Assembly (NCBI RefSeq): GCF_017254915.1
Contig: NZ_JAFKCT010000005.1
Location: 186,001-250,000 of the forward strand
Reading direction: 5' to 3'
From: Algoriphagus oliviformis
GTDB taxonomy: Bacteria > Bacteroidota > Bacteroidia > Cytophagales > Cyclobacteriaceae
Length of the DNA: 64,000 nucleotides
The notes below the pieces were generated by a model. It did no database searches and had not been told where the DNA came from. It saw only the letters and a list, made by a program, of their open reading frames with translations. The position numbers were made by a program, and so were the translations under genes. Shown here one piece after another: positions 1 through 8,554 of this stretch; position 1 is the stretch's first letter, and each line of letters opens with the position of its first letter.

Positions 1-841
1 CGTAGGGAATCTCCCAGCCCTCGGTCTGCTCGGAAGGATGGATCAGCACCTTGCCAAACATCCCCGAGGCGAGCTTCAAGTCCGTCGATTCCTCCGGGGA
101 GATTTCCACCCAATAAGCCCCTGTGACCGGGTCGGCAGCCTGGCTCTTGCGGATGACTTTGCCTGGCACGCTGTCCGAATCTGACGGAAGCAGGGTCGCG
201 CTGTCCCCGAGGAGGATCAGGGCCCAGTTGCTGTCGCTCACACTCGCCTTCAGCACCCAGTGTCCGCGGCCCGCGCCGTTGATCTGGAGAATGGGCGTAC
301 CCGAGGCGACGAGCTGGCCAGGGTTGACGAATTTGCGGAGGACAAATCCGTCCTGTGTGGCCCGGATCTGGGAGTAGGAGAGGTTGAACTCCGCCGTTTT
401 CAGCTGTTGCTCGGCGATGTCCAGGGCGGTCTTGCTGTTTTGGAACTGCTCCAGCGTAGCGACGCTGTCGCGGTAGAGTCTGCCGGCACGCTCATGATCG
501 CGGAGGACTTTTTCGTAGGCCAGCTTGGCTTGGCTCAGGCCGGCCTGAACCTCGGTCAGGTCCAGCGTCGCGAGGACTTGCCCTTTTCGGACCGGATCGC
601 CCTCCTGTACTTGGATCTGGGAGACGATGCCGCCGACCTTGAAGGAGAGGACCGTCTCGTCGTTGGTCGAGAAATTGCCGCTGGCGGCGATGGAGGAGGA
701 AAAAGTGCCCTGCTGGAGGGGAATGACTTTCACCGGGATGGCCTCGCCCTTGGTGACGAGCTGCTCGGCGCTTTCTGTTTTGCCGCAGGCAAAAAGCAAA
801 ACCGCGGCCGAGATGAGGGAAAAGTGGGCTAAATGTCTCAT
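1..841 (-). CDS. RND efflux periplasmic adaptor (HlyD/MFP family), 3' end cut off
   Basis: Links an inner-membrane RND pump to an outer-membrane channel for export of small molecules. I translated the minus strand from the ATG at 841: the protein starts MRHLAHFSLISAAVLLFACG, a lipoprotein signal with cysteine at residue 19, so it is probably anchored in the inner membrane facing the periplasm. A biotinyl-lipoyl-like hairpin follows (VQEGDPVRKGQVLATLD), then an alpha-helical hairpin and the second lipoyl half (RATQDGFVLRKFVNPGQLV). About 280 codons are present; the family usually has 350-400, and the rest lies beyond base 1. It begins 3 bases after the TolC-like gene ends, so the two form one operon; the pump gene is expected just outside the window. 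Confidence 0.9.
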   Translation of the reverse strand, partial: MRHLAHFSLISAAVLLFACGKTESAEQLVTKGEAIPVKVIPLQQGTFSSSIAASGNFSTNDETVLSFKVGGIVSQIQVQEGDPVRKGQVLATLDLTEVQAGLSQAKLAYEKVLRDHERAGRLYRDSVATLEQFQNSKTALDIAEQQLKTAEFNLSYSQIRATQDGFVLRKFVNPGQLVASGTPILQINGAGRGHWVLKASVSDSNWALILLGDSATLLPSDSDSVPGKVIRKSQAADPVTGAYWVEISPEESTDLKLASGMFGKVLIHPSEQTEGWEIPY

Positions 842-844
842 TGC

Positions 845-2197
845 TTAGTAGGTTTGGATTAGAAGTTGGCGCTCGAGCTGGGCCATGGACTTGAGCAGGT
901 TGTAGGAATTGATGGTCTTCTGGAGTGAGGCCTGGGTCAGCTGGCTGCGCGCGTCCATGAACTCGATCAGGGAATTGGCGCCCTCGCGAAATCCCCGGTC
1001 TATCAGCCGGAAGTAGGCGGCAGACGATTCCAGTTTTTTCTCCGCGGAGCGAAGGGCTGCTTGGTTGGCGCGAACTTCGTTTTTGGTAAGGTTGAGGTCG
1101 AGCTGCAGCTTGTCGGAAAGGAGGTCTTTTTGCGTTTGGACACTTCTGAGGCCCAGTTCACTCCGGTAGATCTGGTTTCTGTTTCTCCCGCCTTGAAAAA
1201 TGGGGACGCTCAGGCTAAAGCCCCAGAGCGCATACCTCGACTCTTGGTCAAAAGCCCAGTCGAAACTCTGGGAACCCAAATCCGCGTAGGTGCTGAACTT
1301 GGGGATCCAGTAGCTTTTGCCGGCTTTGATGGCTGTCTCTTGGATGCTCTCGGCCGTCTGCATTTGCAGGATCTCGGGGCGTGTGCTCAGGTCATTTTCC
1401 CCCATGAGCTCAGCCAAGGCGGCGATGTCGGCCTGCTGCTCTTCAAAGCGCACGGGGGAATCCTGCGGCTTGTTCAGCAGAAAGTTCACGTAGTGGGCCG
1501 CGTTGCGCTTGCGGCTTTCCGCGTCGATCAGCAGCGCGTTGATGTTTTCCACCTCGCTCTCGGCACGAAGTACCGAGGAGGGCAGACCCTTGCCGTTTTC
1601 CAGCAGGGAGCGGTTGTCCCGCAGGTTTCGCTCCACCAGCTCCCTGCTGCTCAGGATCACCTCGATGGCAGTATGCGCGGTGCAAAAGTTGTAATAGGCC
1701 AGCTTGATGTCCTGGACTAGGTTTGCCTGGTAGATCTGTACCTCATATTCGGAAAGCATGACCTGCTTTTCGCGGATCTGCCGCTGGTAGATCAAGTCGG
1801 TGTTGACGATGGGCATGGAGGCTCGGAAGCGGGCATCGTAGAAATTGTCCGGAAGGAGCTGCTCCGATACATTCTCCAGCTGGGGAAAGGCGTTGCTGCC
1901 GGTCAGCTGGTTTAGCGTGGAATAGACCGGGTTGAGCAGATCGCCGACGGGAAAGCCTATCGTCCGTCCGCCATTGGCCAGGGTGTAGCTGGCGCCGAAA
2001 TCCAAGGAGGGAAGGAAGTAGCTCTTCGCGTCCTTCAGCGCAAGCAGGCTTCGCTCCAGCTCGATGCTTTTCTCCTTCAAAACCAGGTTGTTTTCCAGCC
2101 CCTCTTGGATGTACTGCTCCAGCGCGGTCTGTGCTTTGGCTAGGGAAAGCGGGCTGAAAAACAGGTAGGCCAGAAAAATTGGTATCGCTTTTTTCAT
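845..2197 (-). CDS. TolC-family outer membrane efflux protein
   Basis: Outer-membrane channel of a tripartite efflux system. The 450-residue protein begins with a Sec signal peptide ending near LAKAQ, followed by two long alpha-helical repeats rich in Glu, Leu, Arg and Ala (for example LERSLLALKDAKSYFLPSLD near residue 47), the pattern of the OEP domain. Length fits the family. It lies between a TetR regulator and the RND adaptor on the same strand, 3 bp upstream of the adaptor. A near-copy of the TetR palindrome lies just upstream at 2219-2235, so repression by that regulator is likely. The substrate cannot be told from sequence. Confidence 0.92.
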   Translation of the reverse strand: MKKAIPIFLAYLFFSPLSLAKAQTALEQYIQEGLENNLVLKEKSIELERSLLALKDAKSYFLPSLDFGASYTLANGGRTIGFPVGDLLNPVYSTLNQLTGSNAFPQLENVSEQLLPDNFYDARFRASMPIVNTDLIYQRQIREKQVMLSEYEVQIYQANLVQDIKLAYYNFCTAHTAIEVILSSRELVERNLRDNRSLLENGKGLPSSVLRAESEVENINALLIDAESRKRNAAHYVNFLLNKPQDSPVRFEEQQADIAALAELMGENDLSTRPEILQMQTAESIQETAIKAGKSYWIPKFSTYADLGSQSFDWAFDQESRYALWGFSLSVPIFQGGRNRNQIYRSELGLRSVQTQKDLLSDKLQLDLNLTKNEVRANQAALRSAEKKLESSAAYFRLIDRGFREGANSLIEFMDARSQLTQASLQKTINSYNLLKSMAQLERQLLIQTY

Positions 2198-2218
2198 AAC
2201 ATTGTTCGGTGTTAATAA

Positions 2219-2235
2219 ATAAAACAGTGTTCAAT
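2219..2235. promoter_or_regulatory. Probable second TetR operator, upstream of the TolC-like gene
   Basis: A 17-bp imperfect palindrome, ATAAAACAGTGTTCAAT, matches 15 of 17 bases of the perfect palindrome in front of the tetR gene (2898-2914), including the invariant AACA-G-TGTT core. It lies in the short tetR-tolC gap. Function as an operator is inferred from the repeat and its position. Confidence 0.6.
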
Positions 2236-2251
2236 AGTTGGTTAAAATTTT

Positions 2252-2869
2252 TTAAAGCCTGTCGAGGATTTTGAAAAATTCCTCCAAGCCTTCCCTTACG
2301 ATGGTATTTTGTCTTTCGGGCAGGACTACCTCGCATCGCTTTCTGATGTGGAGAGAGACCAGGCCGTGGACCGCAGACCAAATGAGGTAGGTGAGGGGCT
2401 CCAAGTCATGTCCAGTGAAGTGGCCAGCGTCCGCACACTCCTTGATGGTCATCCTTAGGTTTTCAAACGTGCCCCCGCCTTCCTTCCAGCAGTCGTGTTC
2501 GGAGTTATAGACGTGGTCTATGGGAGCCTCTTTGATAAACATAAGGTCATACATATCAGGGTTTTCAATGGCGAATGTTATATAGATACTTCCCATTGCC
2601 TTAAGCCTTTCCATGGGGTTTCGGACGGAGCGGAGCACCTGCATCTTTTCCATGAGTTGCATAAAGCCTCCCTGGTGTAGCGCATGAAAGATCTCGTTTT
2701 TGTCTCGGAAATAGTGATAGATAATCCCCGGGCTGTATTCGATCTGATCGGCGATGTTTCGGATCGAGGTTTTTTCCACTCCCTTTTCAAGGAAAAGCGC
2801 CTTGGCTGCCACCAAGATCTTTTCCCTCAACTCTTCCTTGTCTCTTTCCTTGCGATCTGCGATTCCCAT
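2252..2869 (-). CDS. TetR/AcrR-family transcriptional regulator
   Basis: Ligand-responsive repressor, 205 residues, normal for the family. Residues about 12-60 hold the N-terminal helix-turn-helix (ILVAAKALFLEKGVEKTSI then NIADQIEYSPGIIYHYF, the classic IYYHF-like recognition helix). The C-terminal part is a helical ligand-binding domain of unknown specificity. It is the first gene of a tetR-tolC-adaptor set on the minus strand. Two nearly identical palindromes, one before its own start and one before the tolC gene, suggest it represses itself and the pump. Confidence 0.93.
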   Translation of the reverse strand: MGIADRKERDKEELREKILVAAKALFLEKGVEKTSIRNIADQIEYSPGIIYHYFRDKNEIFHALHQGGFMQLMEKMQVLRSVRNPMERLKAMGSIYITFAIENPDMYDLMFIKEAPIDHVYNSEHDCWKEGGGTFENLRMTIKECADAGHFTGHDLEPLTYLIWSAVHGLVSLHIRKRCEVVLPERQNTIVREGLEEFFKILDRL

Positions 2870-2897
2870 GATACCTTTTTGTAAACATCCAAAAGTA

Positions 2898-2914
2898 ATT
2901 AAACAGTGTTTAAT
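2898..2914. promoter_or_regulatory. Probable TetR operator (perfect 17-bp palindrome)
   Basis: ATTAAACA-G-TGTTTAAT is a perfect inverted repeat with one central base, 29 bp upstream of the tetR start codon. A 15/17 copy lies before the tolC gene. Size and symmetry fit TetR-family operators. Confidence 0.65.
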
Positions 2915-3017
2915 AAAGCAAGAGGTTTTAAAATAAATATTGATTTTGATCTAGGCTCTTTGCCAGTTGCTATTCGGAGCCATGCAGACAAAGGGTAAAT
3001 TCCAGCATCGCCGTTAC

Positions 3018-3050
3018 TTCTGTCTTCGGTCATCGGTCTTCCGTCCCGTC
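3018..3050. repeat. Intergenic repeat, TCTTCGGTCATCGGTCTTCC family
   Basis: The gap between tetR and the antiporter contains a TCTTCGGTCATCGGTCT core. The same core occurs in reverse orientation at about 59320-59346 (18 identical bases). Two copies 56 kb apart in gaps indicate a dispersed short repeat. The rest of the 2915-3123 gap shows nothing I can name. Confidence 0.6.
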
Positions 3051-3123
3051 AAAGCAGGTAAGTCTGTTTGAAAACAGCAAATTCGATCATTAGCACAATT
3101 ACGCACATAGAAAAAAATTGACT

Positions 3124-4992
3124 TCACCCCTCTTGATCCTTCAATTGCTCGCTGTCCCAGGCCTGGTCGTTCATGGAAAATTTGCGGGAGAGCTCGCCGG
3201 AGAGGAGCGTCTCTTGGATTTCGATCTGCTTTTTGACCTTGGAAATGTACTCGGCTTGGTTGCCGCGATACTTGACCAGAATCTTGAGCGATTCCTCGTC
3301 ATATTTTCGAAACTGTGCTGCCAGCCTGTGGACGGTATGCGCGCGAAACCCTAGCCTTTGCAAGGCTTCCTGCCCCATGCGGATGGAGGTGTCGAGGTGC
3401 TCGCGGTAGATGCTCTCCACGCCCATCTCCATGAGCTCAAAGGCCTCGTAGCGGTTTTTGGCTCGGATCATGATTTCCAAGCTTGGAAAATGCTCCCGGC
3501 AGAGTTCCACCAGCTTCTTGTTCGTTTCTGTGGAGTTGATGGCTGAGATCAGGATCTTGGCGTCTTCGGCTCCTGCGGCATGCAGGAGGTCCAGGCGGGT
3601 GGCATCGCCAAAGTACACCTTGAAGCCCATCTTTCGCAGGAAATCCACCTGATCGGGGTTGTAGTCCAGGACAGTTGCCTCCACGCCATTGGCTCGGAGG
3701 AAGCGGCCCAGCGTGGTGCCAAAGTGCGAGAACCCCACCAAAATGACCTTGTTCGTTTCCCCGATTTCGTCGGCATCCCGGCTCGGATTGGCACTTTTCC
3801 GCTCCAGCCTGGGCAGAATCATCTTTTCCAATACCAAGCTGAAAATCGGCGTGAAAGTCATGCTGAGGGCCGTGATGGCCATGAGGATGCCGGAAGTCGT
3901 CGTCGCCAGGATGCCCAGCTGCAGCGCGAAAGCATAGGTGACGAAGGAAAACTCCGAAACCTGCGCCAGACCGAAGGAAAAGCGAAGGTTTTCAGGAAGG
4001 CTTAGCTTTTTGGTTTTCCCGATGACGGCCAGCACGAGGGTTTTGATCAGGATGACGCCAAACGTGAGGGAGAAGACACCCAGCGCGTCGGAAAAGATCA
4101 GGTTGAAGTTGATCGTCGCTCCCACAGCCATGAAAAACAAGCCCAGCAGCAAGCCTTTGAAGGGATCCAAGTCCGACTCCAGCGCGTGCTTGTAGGGTGA
4201 ATTGGCCAAAATCACGCCTGCGAGGAAGGTGCCCAAGGCGGGGCTCAGTCCTACCAGTTCCATGAGAAAGGCGATTCCTACCACGATCAGCAGCGCGGAG
4301 GCCGTGAAGAGCTCCCTGAGCTTGGTTTTGGAGACCCAGTTGAGCAAGGGTCCAAAGCCAAAACGACCCAACAGCACCACCAAGCCGATGGCCGCGAAGA
4401 TCATCAAGGTCTGCACCCAGCCGGGCTGATGCTCCAAAAAGCCGCCGTGTCCGTCCCTCACTTCGGCTCCAGCCACGGCCAAAAGAGGCAGCACGGCGAG
4501 GATGGGAATGACCGCAATATCTTGCAGCAGCAGCACGCCAAAAGAAAACTTGCCCGTGGGGGTGTCCATCTGGTTTTTCTCCTTGAGCGATTGCAGAACG
4601 ATGGCGGTGGACGACAGGGCCATGGACAGCGCGGCGGTCAAGCTGATTCTCCAGTCAACCCCCAGCGCCATGCCCAAGCCGAAGATCAGCGCAGATGTCG
4701 CCAAAACCTGGGAAAGTCCCACCTTCAGGATCATGTCGCGCATCTTCCAGAGGTTTTTGGGCTCCAGCTCCAGCCCGATCAGGAAGAGCATCATCACCAC
4801 GCCAAACTCCGTGCTGTGCATGATGTCCTGTCCCTGGGATTCGTCCTGGATAAACTCGAAACCGTAAGGCCCGATCAGAATGCCGGCGATCAGATAGCCC
4901 AAAACCGAGCCCATGCCCAAGCGCTTGGCAATCGGGACGCAGATGACCGCGGCCAGGGTATAGATGATGGCGTTGAAAAGAAATCCTTCCAT
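3124..4992 (-). CDS. Monovalent cation:proton antiporter, KefB/KefC type (CPA2) with RCK domain
   Basis: Inner-membrane K+ efflux / proton antiporter of the CPA2 family, 622 residues (KefC is about 620). Residues 1 to about 390 form 12-13 hydrophobic helices with CPA2 features (GYLIAGILIGPYGFEF near the N-terminus, LGTFLAGVILANSPYKHALE mid-way). From about residue 408 a TrkA-N/RCK nucleotide-binding domain follows, with VILVGFSHFGTTLGRFLRA then acidic D in VLDYN. Kef systems are gated by glutathione adducts in Proteobacteria; whether that applies here is unknown. The gene starts 4 bp after the KefF-like gene, supporting the KefC assignment. Confidence 0.9.
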   Translation of the reverse strand: MEGFLFNAIIYTLAAVICVPIAKRLGMGSVLGYLIAGILIGPYGFEFIQDESQGQDIMHSTEFGVVMMLFLIGLELEPKNLWKMRDMILKVGLSQVLATSALIFGLGMALGVDWRISLTAALSMALSSTAIVLQSLKEKNQMDTPTGKFSFGVLLLQDIAVIPILAVLPLLAVAGAEVRDGHGGFLEHQPGWVQTLMIFAAIGLVVLLGRFGFGPLLNWVSKTKLRELFTASALLIVVGIAFLMELVGLSPALGTFLAGVILANSPYKHALESDLDPFKGLLLGLFFMAVGATINFNLIFSDALGVFSLTFGVILIKTLVLAVIGKTKKLSLPENLRFSFGLAQVSEFSFVTYAFALQLGILATTTSGILMAITALSMTFTPIFSLVLEKMILPRLERKSANPSRDADEIGETNKVILVGFSHFGTTLGRFLRANGVEATVLDYNPDQVDFLRKMGFKVYFGDATRLDLLHAAGAEDAKILISAINSTETNKKLVELCREHFPSLEIMIRAKNRYEAFELMEMGVESIYREHLDTSIRMGQEALQRLGFRAHTVHRLAAQFRKYDEESLKILVKYRGNQAEYISKVKKQIEIQETLLSGELSRKFSMNDQAWDSEQLKDQEG

Positions 4993-4996
4993 GGGT

Positions 4997-5563
4997 TTAG
5001 GTTTTTTGGATGTAGGGAAGCGTGATTTCCTCCGAATCCCGCAGGCTAAGGACCAGTTCTTGGTATTCCTTGGCTTTCTGCCGAAGCTCCACCTCCGTGA
5101 TACTATGGGTGCCGCTCAGGTGAAAAGGCGGCAGGTAGCGCATGTGGCAGAGGTAGGCCGTCTGTTCAAAAGGGCGAAGATACTCCTCGACCGTGTAGCG
5201 ATTGCGGCCCTGGGGAGAATAGACTTCCTTTGATCCGCCGGTGGTGAAGGCGTTGAAGACGTATTTGTTTTTTAGAAAAATGCCGCCCGTCCCGTAGGCC
5301 CAACCGTGCTCCAGCACCAGATCGATCCACTGCTTGAGCAGGGGAGGGCAGGAATACCAGTAGAAGGGATGCTGCCAGATGATGACCTCATGCTCAAAGA
5401 GCGCTTCCTGCTCGGCCTGTATGTTGACGTTGAAGTCCGGATAGAGCTCGTAGAGATCCCTGACCTGCACGTTTTCCAAGCCTTGGATGGAATCGACCAG
5501 GGCTTGGTTGGCGTCGGAATGCTCAAACTTCGGGTGGGCAAACAAAACCAGAATCTTACGCAT
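4997..5563 (-). CDS. NAD(P)H-dependent oxidoreductase, KefF/flavodoxin-2 family
   Basis: Flavodoxin-like FMN enzyme of the KefF / NQO type, 188 residues. Visible motifs are the N-terminal ILVLFAHPKFEHSDANQALV phosphate-binding region, IWQHPFYWYSCPPLLKQWID, and GWAYGTGG. Quinone reductases of this family serve as activating subunits of KefC/KefB; position (4 bp before the antiporter start) makes that role likely. Starts at an ATG 18 bp after the Fe-S protein gene, so all three are likely one transcript. Confidence 0.9.
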   Translation of the reverse strand: MRKILVLFAHPKFEHSDANQALVDSIQGLENVQVRDLYELYPDFNVNIQAEQEALFEHEVIIWQHPFYWYSCPPLLKQWIDLVLEHGWAYGTGGIFLKNKYVFNAFTTGGSKEVYSPQGRNRYTVEEYLRPFEQTAYLCHMRYLPPFHLSGTHSITEVELRQKAKEYQELVLSLRDSEEITLPYIQKT

Positions 5564-5581
5564 GCTTCTTTTGACTCTGGG

Positions 5582-5815
5582 TTAGCGGCCTTCTTTTTCC
5601 AAAAAGTAGTACCCCAACGCAGCGGATGGGCAGGCCTTGACCTGGGCGACCAGCTGCTCGGAGCTGGCTTGCTCGATGGCTATCCAGGGCCTCTTTTTGG
5701 GGTTGAAGACTTGGGGAAGTCCCCGTACGCATCGGCCGGAATGCGTGCATTTCTCCGGCTGCCAAGTGACGACGACTTCGCCATTGCTGTATTCTTTGGG
5801 AGGGGTATCGCTCAT
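5582..5815 (-). CDS. Small Fe-S protein, divergent 4Fe-4S mono-cluster (YjdI/Fer4_19) family
   Basis: A 77-residue protein with the order seen in YjdI-like proteins: WQPEKCTHSGRCVRGLPQVF (two cysteines), a RPWI segment, then VKACPSAAL with a third cysteine before proline. Family knowledge says these bind one Fe-S cluster; the redox partner is unknown. First gene of the set with KefF- and KefC-like proteins, suggesting electron supply or redox sensing for that system, which is inference. Confidence 0.85.
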   Translation of the reverse strand: MSDTPPKEYSNGEVVVTWQPEKCTHSGRCVRGLPQVFNPKKRPWIAIEQASSEQLVAQVKACPSAALGYYFLEKEGR

Positions 5816-5954
5816 GGGAAAGTGGATTTTGGAATAGCTAATAATACCAAAATCATCCCATTTGTTCCTTTTCTCCCTTGGAAAAAGCTTGTGCTTTCAG
5901 CGCTGGCATTGAGGTGGCGCATCGCGCAGTTCGGAGGGTCTTGTTTTTTTATAC

Positions 5955-5994
5955 AAAAAAGTCTCCAGCGCTATCGGTTTGAAGCGCTGGAGAC
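5955..5994 (-). terminator. Rho-independent terminator of the NSS/MetS operon
   Basis: A 12-bp perfect stem, GTCTCCAGCGCT (5961-5972) with AGCGCTGGAGAC (5983-5994) and a 10-nt loop. On the minus strand it is followed by six T (A-run at 5955-5960). It lies 26 bp past the MetS stop and separates that operon from the Kef operon. Confidence 0.85.
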
Positions 5995-6019
5995 GGGGAC
6001 TTGGGTTTAGATTCTGTTG

Positions 6020-6127
6020 CTATTTCTCTGGGTTGGGTTTTTTCAGCACCAGATAAAAGCAATAGGCGGTCGCGGCGAGGATCAGGATCTGTGTCGCGAG
6101 CGAAAGGATCAATGCGGACGTATTCAT
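6020..6127 (-). CDS. MetS-like small subunit of the NSS transporter
   Basis: A 35-residue ORF: MNTSALILSLATQILI, one hydrophobic helix, then a short KKPNPEK tail. This is the size, topology and position of MetS-type small subunits that accompany NSS-family transporters such as MetP in Corynebacterium. Its ATG overlaps the transporter stop codon as ATGA (6124-6127), indicating coupled translation. Easily missed because of its length. Confidence 0.8.
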   Translation of the reverse strand: MNTSALILSLATQILILAATAYCFYLVLKKPNPEK

Positions 6128-7779
6128 AGGGTTTGGGATTGGCGTTTTTGGTGGGAATACCAGACGATGCCTGCGATCATGACAAAGAGCAATACCAGCT
6201 GCATACGGGCCAGGGTGGAATAGAAGATTTTCTTTTCCACCAACTCACTTTCCGCAGGATTCGAAAGGAGCTGGGCCTTGAGATCCGCATGGGAGATTTT
6301 GGAGATCAGGGAAGCCGGATCCAGCTCGTAGCCCTGTCCAGCCATCAGGCTGTCTAGGGCGGCGTTCCAGTCGTTGCCCAAAGGGGTGAAAAGCGCGCCG
6401 ACCAAGACCAGCAGCAGCAGCGCTGGAGTGACGTATTTCATGATGCCGCGGTAGAAGCGCGGGACGCGGATATCTGCACCCCGGGTGATTTCCTCCCAGC
6501 CTCGGTCCATCCCGAAGATCCAGGCAAAAAGGATGGTCTCCAGCAGCGCAAAGATCACCAAGCTGACCGTGCCTCCCCAATAGTCGTATTCCTCAAAATA
6601 GCCATATTGGTAAAACAAAACGGTGGGCAGTCCCATGGCGAGCGCGACGATGCCAAAAGAGATGGCGCCTTTCACCTTGCCCCAGCCAAACTCGTCCTGC
6701 ATGAATCCCATCCAGGGTGTGCCCATCGCAAGGGAGGAGGTGATGCCAGCGAAGAAGAGCAAGCCAAACCAACACACCCCCGCGACCATGCTGAAGACAG
6801 GCCCCCACTGCTGAAAGAGGTAGGGCATAGTCTGGAAGGCCATGCCAAATCCGGCATTTTCCAGCACCCAGTCCAAGCCAAGGAATCCCGCTGCTATAGG
6901 GATCACGATCGCGCTGCCCAGTACGATCTCCACCATCTCGTTGGTAAAGCCTGCGGTGATGGAATTGAGCGCGATGTCCTCGTTTTCCCGCACATAGGAG
7001 GCATAGCACTGGATGGATCCCATGCCTACAGAGAGGGTGAAAAAGATCTGTCCCGCAGCCGCCAGCCAAACTTTGGGGTCTGCCAGCGAGGAGTACTGTG
7101 GAGTCCAGAGGAAGTTGATGCCGTCCCAGGCATTGGCATCGGGAAACTCCGCTGAAGCGTAGTCTGTGCCCATGGTCCATCCCCTAAAAGCCAGGATCGC
7201 CCCAAAGAGAATCAGCAGTGGCATCCCGATTTTGGCGACTTTTTCTATGCCTCCGAGCCCGGAGGAAAGGATATAGATGTTGAGCCCCATCACGAGGACA
7301 TAGACCAGCACTGGCAGCATGGGAATGCCGAAATCCGACCCGCTGAGCCCCACATATTGGTCAAAGAAACCGCTGATCTCCTCTTTTCCCATGCCGGTAA
7401 AGGTGCCCACGATGCTGTGGAAGACATAGATGAAAGTCCAGGATTCGATGTAGGTGTAGTACGCCACCACGGCGATATTGGTGAAGATGCCAAATACCCC
7501 GATGTACTTCCATATCGGCTTTTTGCTCACGGAGTCCAGGATATAGGGCGTGCTGTGGTTGCCGAGCTTTCCGCCGAATCTCCCCAAGGACCACTCCACA
7601 AAAAGGAGGGGGATTCCCATCAGCACAAAGCAGATGAGATAGGGCAGGATGAAGGCCCCCCCGCCGTTTTGTACTGCCTGTACGGGAAAGCGGAGAAAGT
7701 TGCCGAGGCCGACGGCATTGCCAGCCATGGCGAGGATCAGGCCTACCCTGGAGCCCCAGGATTCGTTGGTTGTGCTCAT
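6124..7779 (-). CDS. Sodium-dependent symporter, NSS/SNF family
   Basis: Na+-coupled uptake carrier, likely for an amino acid, in the inner membrane. I chose the ATG at 7779 (MSTTNESWGSRVGLILAMAG); the frame is open upstream but without a better start, and family members begin just before this SW motif. TM1 holds the sodium-site signature GNAVGLGNFLRFP. Twelve hydrophobic segments follow, including a long C-terminal one; 551 residues is slightly longer than LeuT. The stop overlaps the start of a MetS-like small subunit, so the pair resembles MetPS. Substrate not determinable. Confidence 0.92.
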   Translation of the reverse strand: MSTTNESWGSRVGLILAMAGNAVGLGNFLRFPVQAVQNGGGAFILPYLICFVLMGIPLLFVEWSLGRFGGKLGNHSTPYILDSVSKKPIWKYIGVFGIFTNIAVVAYYTYIESWTFIYVFHSIVGTFTGMGKEEISGFFDQYVGLSGSDFGIPMLPVLVYVLVMGLNIYILSSGLGGIEKVAKIGMPLLILFGAILAFRGWTMGTDYASAEFPDANAWDGINFLWTPQYSSLADPKVWLAAAGQIFFTLSVGMGSIQCYASYVRENEDIALNSITAGFTNEMVEIVLGSAIVIPIAAGFLGLDWVLENAGFGMAFQTMPYLFQQWGPVFSMVAGVCWFGLLFFAGITSSLAMGTPWMGFMQDEFGWGKVKGAISFGIVALAMGLPTVLFYQYGYFEEYDYWGGTVSLVIFALLETILFAWIFGMDRGWEEITRGADIRVPRFYRGIMKYVTPALLLLVLVGALFTPLGNDWNAALDSLMAGQGYELDPASLISKISHADLKAQLLSNPAESELVEKKIFYSTLARMQLVLLFVMIAGIVWYSHQKRQSQTL

Positions 7780-7894
7780 AGTTTGGTTGGTGAAGCTTGG
7801 AAAAGAGGCTGTCTCATCCGGGTCGTCTGTCGCCGGGGGCAAAGTCCGAGGGGCAGTTGGCTTGCGGTAAAAGGCCTTTGGCGATGCAGTGGCC

Positions 7895-7971
7895 TTCGAC
7901 TCCGCTCAGGCTGACCACTTTCGATCAGGCTTTCGGTTCCGCTTAGGCCGTCGACTCCGCTCAAGCTGACA
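7895..7971. repeat. Intergenic repeat, TTCGACTCCGCTCAGGCTGACC family
   Basis: Two copies of a roughly 22-bp unit, TCGACTCCGCTCA[GA]GCTGAC, at 7896-7915 and 7951-7970, with a degraded copy between them. They fill much of the gap upstream of the NSS transporter. This short sequence is a known kind of dispersed intergenic repeat in many bacteria; here it is recognised by repetition. Confidence 0.6.
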
Positions 7972-8002
7972 GATGAGTGCTTTGGAGACAGCCTCATGGG
8001 GT

Positions 8003-8494
8003 TTAGTTGGAAAGGGACTGGTTGATCAGCTCAGCCCATTTGGCCGCCATTACGGATTCCCCGAGTTGGTCGGAGTAGTTTTCGTGGCGGTAGATCTCCA
8101 GGCTGAGGCTTTTCTTTGTCGGGCTTTTGAAATACAGCTGGAGGTCTAGCTGATCCAGGGTTTTCGGCTTGCCAGGCTGGTCGGCATTGAGGTGGGACTG
8201 GTAGATGACGGCCCGAGATACTTCGCTGAGCGGGATGTGGAGCCTCTCGGGTTTTTCACCGTTTTGGAAGTAGAGGAGCGTGTTTTTTCCCTTGTCCAGG
8301 CCGAGTACGTAGCGCTGTCTCCAGTCTTCCTGGATATCGGACTGGAGGTCTAGGCTAGCGGCAAACTGGCCAAACTCGCCGAGAAATTTCTTTTTGGCCT
8401 GTTTGCTTTTGAGGGTGTAGGACACAAAAGGGGCGGCCACGCCCAACAGCAATACACTTGACACAGCAAGTGTGGGAAAATCGATGTCGATCAT
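8003..8494 (-). CDS. Hypothetical membrane-anchored protein
   Basis: Not recognised. The 163-residue product starts MIDIDFPTLAVSSVLLLGVA, one N-terminal transmembrane helix, then a mixed alpha/beta domain (YVLGLDKGKNTLLYFQNG, LDLQLYFKSPTKKSLSLEIY) that should be cytoplasmic. The pattern hints at a PH-like beta domain, but that is a guess. Codon use is like the neighbours. It precedes the NSS transporter on the same strand, separated by a repeat-filled gap, so shared transcription is doubtful. Confidence 0.7.
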   Translation of the reverse strand: MIDIDFPTLAVSSVLLLGVAAPFVSYTLKSKQAKKKFLGEFGQFAASLDLQSDIQEDWRQRYVLGLDKGKNTLLYFQNGEKPERLHIPLSEVSRAVIYQSHLNADQPGKPKTLDQLDLQLYFKSPTKKSLSLEIYRHENYSDQLGESVMAAKWAELINQSLSN

Positions 8495-8554
8495 TTTTTT
8501 GGTAGATAAAGTTTACAATGTGTTTGTTGCCGGAGGCTCGGAAAAACACAAGTA

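Noticed and set aside
260..832. 190-codon + strand frame opposite the RND adaptor
   Set aside because: The minus strand has a clear lipoprotein signal and adaptor motifs; the + frame is a shadow.
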